A DNA stretch of 64,000 bases, from positions 1 to 64,000 of the forward strand of contig VCJN01000435.1 of the NCBI GenBank assembly GCA_006384855.1. Reading direction: 5' to 3'. Positions 58,001 to 64,000 of the stretch are shown here, piece after piece. The notes beneath the pieces were generated by a model, which searched no databases, was not told where the DNA came from, and saw nothing but the letters and a program-made list of their open reading frames with translations. The stretch is from Tetraselmis striata (lineage: Eukaryota; Chlorophyta; Chlorodendrophyceae; Chlorodendrales; Chlorodendraceae). How positions within the stretch are numbered: the stretch's first letter is position 1; the number at the start of each line of letters is the position of its first letter. A program made the position numbers and the translations under genes.

Positions 58001-59576
58001 AACCGCGGGGGGGGGGGGGGGGGGGGGGGGGGTATCCGATGAATTCATGGGCCGGAGCGGGCTGCTTACGTTGTGACCACGGCTGATAGCCGGTGTAGAT
58101 GCTAAAGGCAGCATTCACTCTACCGGCATCATTTTAGCCTGCCCAGTCGTAGTAAAGGTTTGGGTTGAAATTGGCGTGCATCCTGCATGTCGCGGACGAC
58201 GACTGACGCTCCTGATGCCGCTCGACCCGATCGGAACGGACCTGTGGTTGGCTGCCGCGAGCCAGGTGGGCAGCGACCTGTTGGACGGCTTGCTGGATGC
58301 GACCGCACCGCCCACAACCGTGCGCTTCGAGGGCGGCTCTATGGGCATGGGTCTTGGGCCCGCAAGCGGCGTCGGCAACATCGACGCCGAAGATATTGGC
58401 GACGAGGATGAGGACGAGGAGGAGGTGCCGATTATCGGCGCCCAGGTTACAGGCGTGGATGAGGGCAGCGCGGCAGCGGAGGCCGGCGTGGAGGAGGGCT
58501 GGCGCCTAGCGGCGATCAACGGCGTCGACGTCACGGCCGCAAGCTTCTGGGACGTCGACGCGCTGTTCGACACGCCACCGCCCTGGGAGGTGGAGTTCGA
58601 TGTCGCCAGCCCTGCGAGCAACCTGTACGCGGTAGAGATCCCGGCCGAGGAGCTGCTCTCAGGACTGGGAGCATTGCCGACCTTGACTCAGGGTCTCGAC
58701 AGCGGGCCATCGACCTCGGACCGATCGCCCTCGGGCGAACGCGGTGCACAGTGGGACTGGGTCGAGCCGGGGGCGCAGTTGGCGGCGCTGCAGCGCTGGC
58801 AGCCCTTCGTGTGGGCGGAACCCTTCGCTCGCCTGTTCCTCGGCGACCCCGGTAGCGTCACGTGCCTACACGTCGACCTGCTACCGCAGCTCGAGTTCTG
58901 CCACGCGCTAGCGGGGTTCAAGGTGATCGGCGCAGCGAGCTGGGCCGACACCACGGACGTGCTCGCGCAGCACGTCGACCCCGACACAGGTGAGGCCACC
59001 GTGGTGCCGTCGGATGAACCGCTATCCGCGGCTCAGCAAGCGCTGCTGGGGGACCCGCGCCTGAACTTGCTAGCTGTTGGGCCCGGCGACATCGCGGTGT
59101 TCAGCTCCGCCGCGGCCCACTTTGCCACCAATGGCGCGGACGCCCCCTCCGCTGCGCTCTACCACGGCGGCCTCACACCTGCGGCGATCCCACGCCTGTG
59201 CGCCGACGCTGCGGTGAGGGAGCCCTTCACGCCGGAGGAGCGCGCCGGCGAGTACGCGCACCACCTTACGGCGCGTCAGCTGGTCGGCGAGTACCGTGCA
59301 GATGGGGCAGGCACGGGTCTCCTTGGCGCCGACGTTTTCCGATGCCGGGCAGGCCTCTCCAACGGAGGTGGCGAGCCGGCAGCCTCGCTAAGCGATCGCG
59401 ATCCAAGGAGCGGATTCGACGAGGGGAACGAGGAGGTCTCGGCGATGGCGCAACAGAGGCTCGCCGAGTGTGTAGCTGCTATGGAGACGGCGCTCGGCGC
59501 CGCGCAGCGTGGAGAGTCGACGCTACCCCAGTGGCCCGGCGAGTCGGAATTGTTCTTCTGGGGATATTCCAAGTGA
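55027..59576 (+). CDS. PDZ plus JmjC/cupin-type protein, multi-exon
   Basis: The proposed exons are 55027-55149, 55318-55452, 55628-55780, 56339-57010 and 58158-59576, all joining in phase 0, for about 833 residues. The last two exons are best supported. The start (MASVAAAASARLGTVAARAS) looks like an organelle-targeting leader. Exon 4 has no recognised domain. Exon 5 opens with VWVEIGVHP, then has an acidic patch (DEDEDEEE), a PDZ-like stretch (VTGVDEGSAAAEAGVEEGW and AAINGVDV), and then a JmjC/cupin-8-like fold. There, SVTCLHVDLLPQLEF gives the iron-binding H-x-D, and LAVGPGDIAVFSSAAAHFA gives the distal His. JmjC proteins are iron and 2-oxoglutarate dependent hydroxylases; a Lys or Arg for 2-oxoglutarate was not pinned down. 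Exon 4 ends GTGAG plus an 18-base C run. The first three exons are tentative. Confidence 0.65.
57241..57310. repeat. short ACGGCT-type tandem repeat
   Basis: Imperfect hexamers (TTACGGCTACGG words) repeat about ten times in the last intron of the JmjC gene. It is a minisatellite-like patch without coding sense. Further on (57740-57950), words such as CGACCGAGTTC recur loosely. Confidence 0.6.
58007..58032. repeat. poly(G) run, 26 bases
   Basis: One of the longest homopolymers in the window, about 125 bases before the proposed acceptor of the last JmjC exon. Confidence 0.9.
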
Positions 59577-61042
59577 TATGCGACACGCTACTGGGCGGGG
59601 TCGACGTGTCTAGTTGGCCGCAGCGTGTGAGTGTCATATTGCAAAATAGCCGGATGCGGCATGATGTGCGAGGAGTAGATTGTATAGAGGCTCGTACATC
59701 ACTTATGAGTTATACATACATAAATGCGTTCGTTGGCAATATGGCAAATGTATATTTACCATACACCCCTCCACATAACTCCCAGGCCCCTTCCTCGCCG
59801 AATTCGAGCTTACGAATAGTAGGGCAGCTGAATATAGGGTTTATGACCTGAAATCCTGGAATATTGCACATTTAGGCTCAGCCGATACCACCATAGGGTG
59901 TAAGCAACCCCTTTGGCCCTAACAAGTGCCCTACACGAGTGGCACTTGCGCCACACCGAGCGTTTCTAGTACCCCCATAACAACGGGGGTTGGTGCCCCG
60001 CGCGTCCCGCAGCGCATGCATAGACCATTGCATGGTGGGATGGCCATGGGCGGGCGAGAAACATGTCAGCAAAGAGGCTAGGGTGTTTTTGCTTGGGGTG
60101 GGGTCATGGTGGCGTGCGCCCGTGCACGATGTGGCGTGATACCCTCGCCACTGCAGCGCCGCCTTGTGGTGCAGCTCTCAAACTCGCGGTATCGCTCAGT
60201 GCGTTGCGAGGAAACGTCAGGAAATTTTCATATAAATACCAATAATAACTGCGCGAGAAGGGCTACATATTCCACACAAGCAGCACGGTCGTCCGAGGCC
60301 ATTTACGCATGTTTCGAATTTTTGAAATAATATGTCGAAATGTGGCGTCTGTGTCAGCGTGTGGTCAACACGCCAAGGGGATCTCAAAACCTGATACACG
60401 GTGGCGGGTCAGTGTGTTGTATGTCACACCACTGCACCGGCAGTTCCTAAGCAATTCTCCGTCTGTTGTTTGTAGTATACCACCCCACAAATGTAAGACT
60501 ATCCCCAACACATGACCATCACCACATTGACGCCTGCATGACCCATCATCATCATCTCAACAAAACCGAAAACAAGTTCACAGCAATCCACAAGAAGCGG
60601 AGCAATGTTATCTGACACACTCCTTCAGTCATTTGCCTTCTGCGGTTTCAAAACCCGACCATTTAAGGAATCATCATGCGAACAAATCTTGCCTTCGTTG
60701 CGACCCTGCCCGGATTCCCCAATCAGTACACTGGGCTAGACTACTTGACTGAATTTCGGTCAGTACAGACTCATAGTGTTTGGAGCGCTGGTTTTGGAGC
60801 ATCAGCAAATGTCGCCAAACTTGTTGAGGCCGCCGAAACCCTTTTGCCGCTCCTCCTGCGACCCATCGGTCCTCTGCAGCACCGCCAGTCTAGCGGCGCG
60901 CTTGGAGGCATGCGGGCTATAGTCCTGGCAGGGACAGTTTGAACAGGCAGAGCAAATTAGTCAATCCAAGTCCATGCGCCCACCAGTCTATCCAGTGAGT
61001 CTGCTGTTGATGCTTGGGAGCAAGACTGGCAAGGCCTCTCAC
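59577..61042. other. intergenic and 3' part of the repeat-protein gene
   Basis: The JmjC gene and the minus-strand repeat-protein gene converge here. The last exon of the latter must lie within 61042-60600, but I could not fix it: one minus frame near 60907-60780 is open, and no acceptor was convincing. The rest shows no gene. Confidence 0.4.
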
Positions 61043-63972
61043 CATGAAGGCGATGTACGCCAGGCCTCGCTGCGCATCAAAGGCAACGGAGGCATCCCGC
61101 CCAAAGCCGCATCCGCCGTCAGCCACAGCCTCCCGCGCCACGGCGGAGCAGTCCGGCGCCAAGCAGCTCGCCAACATCAGCGTCCCCGAGGTGCGGTTGG
61201 TCTGCGTTCCGAGCGCATTGGCCGGTCACCAGTAGCCTGGCTCTTTTTATGGCCGGGGAGGCGGCCTTGAGCGTAAGAGAATGGTAACCTCGCGCCTTCT
61301 TCCGTGACTACAACACCCATGCAGGTAGTGGTGGCGGATGGTTGCGGAAGATGGCGCTCAGATGACTGCACGTGGAATCGATGTGTGTAACCCCACGCAG
61401 TCGGTGCAATGTCCAATACACATATGAGCGCATATGGAACGTATCAAATATTGAATAATTATTCAACATAGGTAGCGTTAATATATGCAGAATAAATTGA
61501 TGATCTATGGAGGTGTAATTATGTACAGGTGTAATCATTGGCATAGCAGACCGGCACCAGCAATATGGACGACTAAAGTGCAGTGGTCAATGGCATCTCC
61601 TTTGTCTTCAACTATCACCTCTGGTGCATTTTTTAATCTGAATACCATGTGTTTTCTAGTCAACGCTTGCACGGGTGATTGTCATACGGAGTGTCCTCGT
61701 AGAGTGTCCTAAATCTGTAGTATCGTGTTGACGCAATGGGTGACGCCGAGGCTACATGCCAACGGTGGGGGGACACCCACCTGCCGGGTATAGGGGAAGG
61801 CAGGCAGGCCGCCGTCCAGCGGGCTCATTGCGCCGTGCGGAAACTCGCCGTATACGGGGCCGATCTTGTCGTCCACCAGCGACACGTGTCGAAGCTCACA
61901 GCCGGCGCCGGGGCGGCTGCATGCCAAGCTGGCAATGAAGGCGCTCTCTGCGTACAATGACAGGGACAGGCGTACGTGTCATGTCAGGACGGGCCGCTTG
62001 GTACCTTCCCCAATCATGCTGCCATCCAAGCTCGCTGGGCAGCGGCGCGTGCGGCGGTGGCGACGGCGCACCAGAGGTCGCCTCGAAGTAGAGCACGTTG
62101 ACGGCGGCAGCCGAGACGGTCATCGCGGTGTAGTGCACGTCCAGTGCCTTCTTCGCCGCCTCGGTTGTCGTGGGGGCGAGGCTGGTCAGCGCGAGCGGCT
62201 CGCGGCAGAGCGCATCGCTGCAGGCGGCAAGCACCGGCTCCGCGCCGCCGTGACTCTGCCGGGGGGGCAGCGAATGTCCGGCGGTGAGGCGCTCGTGCCA
62301 GCATGGCGTGCTTAGGGTGGCGATGCTGTGGGGTGGGGAACGCAAAAGGGTAGGGGGGGGGGGGGGGGGGGGGGGACCGCTCACTTGGCGCAGCGCCAGG
62401 GAGATAAGTGGCAGCCCGTCTTGCAGAGCGATGGAGGCGTATGCGCCATCCAGAGGCTCCGACGAGTCCGCCGCCTGCAGCCGCCGCCAGCACAGTGCGG
62501 TGACCAGCCCCGCCAACTCACAACGCATGCGCCCTCGGTTCCGATGCTCCCAGAACAGATTAATCAAACCCAACCGCGATAGTGCTCGAGCACCGTTGAC
62601 TTCATTGCGTTGACTTCAGCTCCTGGCAATCGCTACTGCACTACACATAATTGCCACAGCTAGCCGTTCGCAACGGTGTTCGATTGGCTGCTTCTACGCA
62701 CCGGCATCGGCGACCATCGCCCGGCCTGGCGCTCAGGGTGCATCTGTGGGTGTGTGCCGCACCTGCAGCCGGTGGTGCGTGGCGTCCGCACAGTCCTCGT
62801 CGAGGCAGGCAGCGAGCCAGGTGGCGTCGCCGCCGTCAGCGTGCCCGCCGCGCCGGTAATACGCCACGATCGGCAGCCCCTGCGGCCCCAGCGCGAGGGA
62901 GGTGTACAGGCTGCAGCCGTCTGGGTCCAGCACGTGGCTGTGGTGGGGGTGACGGCCGGAGCATGTGGCCTCGCCGCAGCGAGTGATGGCCAGCTGCTGC
63001 CGCCCGGTCCCTGGGTCGGCCTGGGCGCAGGCGAGCCGGGGGCCGGGGGCGGCAGAGGCTCAGTGTCATCCTCTTCCTGTTCAGTGGCACTGTATTGGGT
63101 GGACATGAACGAAATGTAAAGGGCATATTGCTGGATAATAATATATATATGGCATAAATATTGGCTTGTGAAATTGCAAGAGGTTGGAGCAACACGCGGA
63201 AAGGTAAGACCCTCGTCAAGGAGTAGCAAGGGTCAAATGAACAAAATAACAATTTGCGGTAACTGGCATCCTGTATTATCAGGGGTACCACCAGGCAGCA
63301 CCCACTACCAAGTGGGGGCTTACGGAAGGATGCGGTGTCCTTGGTTAGGAATGATTTCGAAAGAGCTCGAAACCGATAACTACACATAAACCGAGTAGAT
63401 TAGATTTAGTGTTCAGCATTCAATGGTTTACATTCAAACGCTCAGATATTCATGATGTACGCTATTAAGGCTGCTGTGCAGTGATTACCACTATGTGATA
63501 GAATTAATCATTCCTGGCGCAGGCATATTTTTCACTGTTCTTGTGTGGACGATAGAGCGGCACGTGCACCTGGCAGTACGCAATCCATGGCAAACCTCCT
63601 CGGCCCTCCACCGTGGAGTGGCTGCGCCCGCCGGAGGCGACGACGGCGGTGGTGATGCCACGGCAGAGTGGGTCAGCGCACGCGGCAGCCCGCAGGGTCG
63701 CGTTGGCCGGCTCGTAGTAGGTGATGAGCGGGAGGCCCTGCTCGCCGACGAGCAGTGCATTGGTGTACATCCCGCCCGGCCGCCCCACCTCCACCTGCCG
63801 AACCACCGCCCAAGCGGCCGACTTCCAGGGGCTGATCCCAGCGGTCGGTGGGTGGCCCCCTTGCCGGCGCTAGGGCAAGGGTCGGCAAGGGTGCGAGCAG
63901 CAGCAGCAGCAGCGGCAGCGAGAGGACGTGAGCCGTCCGTGCTGTGCTCTTGGTGGCAGCAACGGGCGGCAC
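61043..63972 (-). CDS. secreted repeat protein with GLPxI(S/T/A)YY-type units, partial model
   Basis: Six exons join in matching phase: 63972-63570, 63020-62763, 62474-62385, 62255-62072, 61947-61781 and 61201-61043. The start MPPVAATKSTARTAH leads into a signal peptide (LSLPLLLLLLAPLPTLALA). Each unit has a small-residue strand, then G-L-P-x-I and aromatic residues, then a loop and a C-x3-C or C-x4-C pair: YTNALLVGEQGLPLITYYE with CADPLC; YTSLALGPQGLPIVAYY with CLDEDC; YASIALQDGLPLISLAL with CSDALC; and CLAPDC, all about 45-60 residues apart. Similar units occur in predicted beta-propeller or sialidase-like proteins. The unit order suggests a propeller stabilised by disulfides. Between signal peptide and first unit the frame shifts at a GGGGG run (about 63858-63862, CCCCC on plus). 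The 3' exon is missing. Confidence 0.65.
62354..62375. repeat. poly(G) run, C-rich in sense, right after a donor
   Basis: Reads as poly(C) about ten bases past the GTGAGC donor of exon 3 of the repeat-protein gene. Confidence 0.9.
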
Positions 63973-64000
63973 GCGGGCTGCTGGTGAGCGCCGGGGCCAT
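63973..64000 (-). other. upstream edge of the repeat-protein gene
   Basis: Only 28 bases remain before the window ends, so the promoter lies outside. Confidence 0.6.

Overview
The window is nuclear DNA from a photosynthetic eukaryote, most probably a green alga. It is GC-rich, its genes carry short GT-AG introns, several products begin with plastid-transit-like N-termini, and it holds a channelrhodopsin, a gene type known from green algae. It is not bacterial: there are no operons or Shine-Dalgarno sites, and coding regions are split. I cannot name the species.

Layout. 1-12 kb holds four genes: an M13 metallopeptidase (minus), a small plastid-type one-helix membrane protein (plus), a MET1-like PDZ protein (plus) and the gamma-secretase subunit APH-1 (minus, six phase-consistent exons). 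12.5-40 kb is a transposon graveyard. It contains two copies of a ~2.3 kb repeat with 208-bp terminal direct repeats, a reverse transcriptase/restriction-like endonuclease retroelement, two long LINE copies tail to tail, a perfect 235-bp inverted repeat, a decayed DIRS-type element and many short LINE 3' ends. 41-43.6 kb is the channelrhodopsin (six exons, ~642 aa). 45.7-46.9 kb is a GT29 sialyltransferase-like gene (minus). 48-51.2 kb is a bestrophin-type anion channel (plus). 53.6-54.5 kb is a three-unit tandem repeat. 55-59.6 kb is a PDZ plus JmjC/cupin protein (plus). 61-64 kb is a secreted repeat protein rich in GLPxI-type motifs (minus).

The genes do not form one pathway. Two or three products are plausibly plastid or thylakoid proteins (PDZ protein, one-helix protein, bestrophin). 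Others act in the secretory or endomembrane system (M13 peptidase, APH-1, sialyltransferase, secreted repeat protein). The channelrhodopsin would act in the eyespot or plasma membrane for phototaxis. Exon models come from reading frame, splice consensus, phase and family conservation only; no transcript data were available. Homopolymeric G or C tracts of about 15-26 bases are scattered throughout, often inside introns close to the 5' splice site. Two genes show single-base frame shifts inside short G runs, which may be real or may be base-calling errors.
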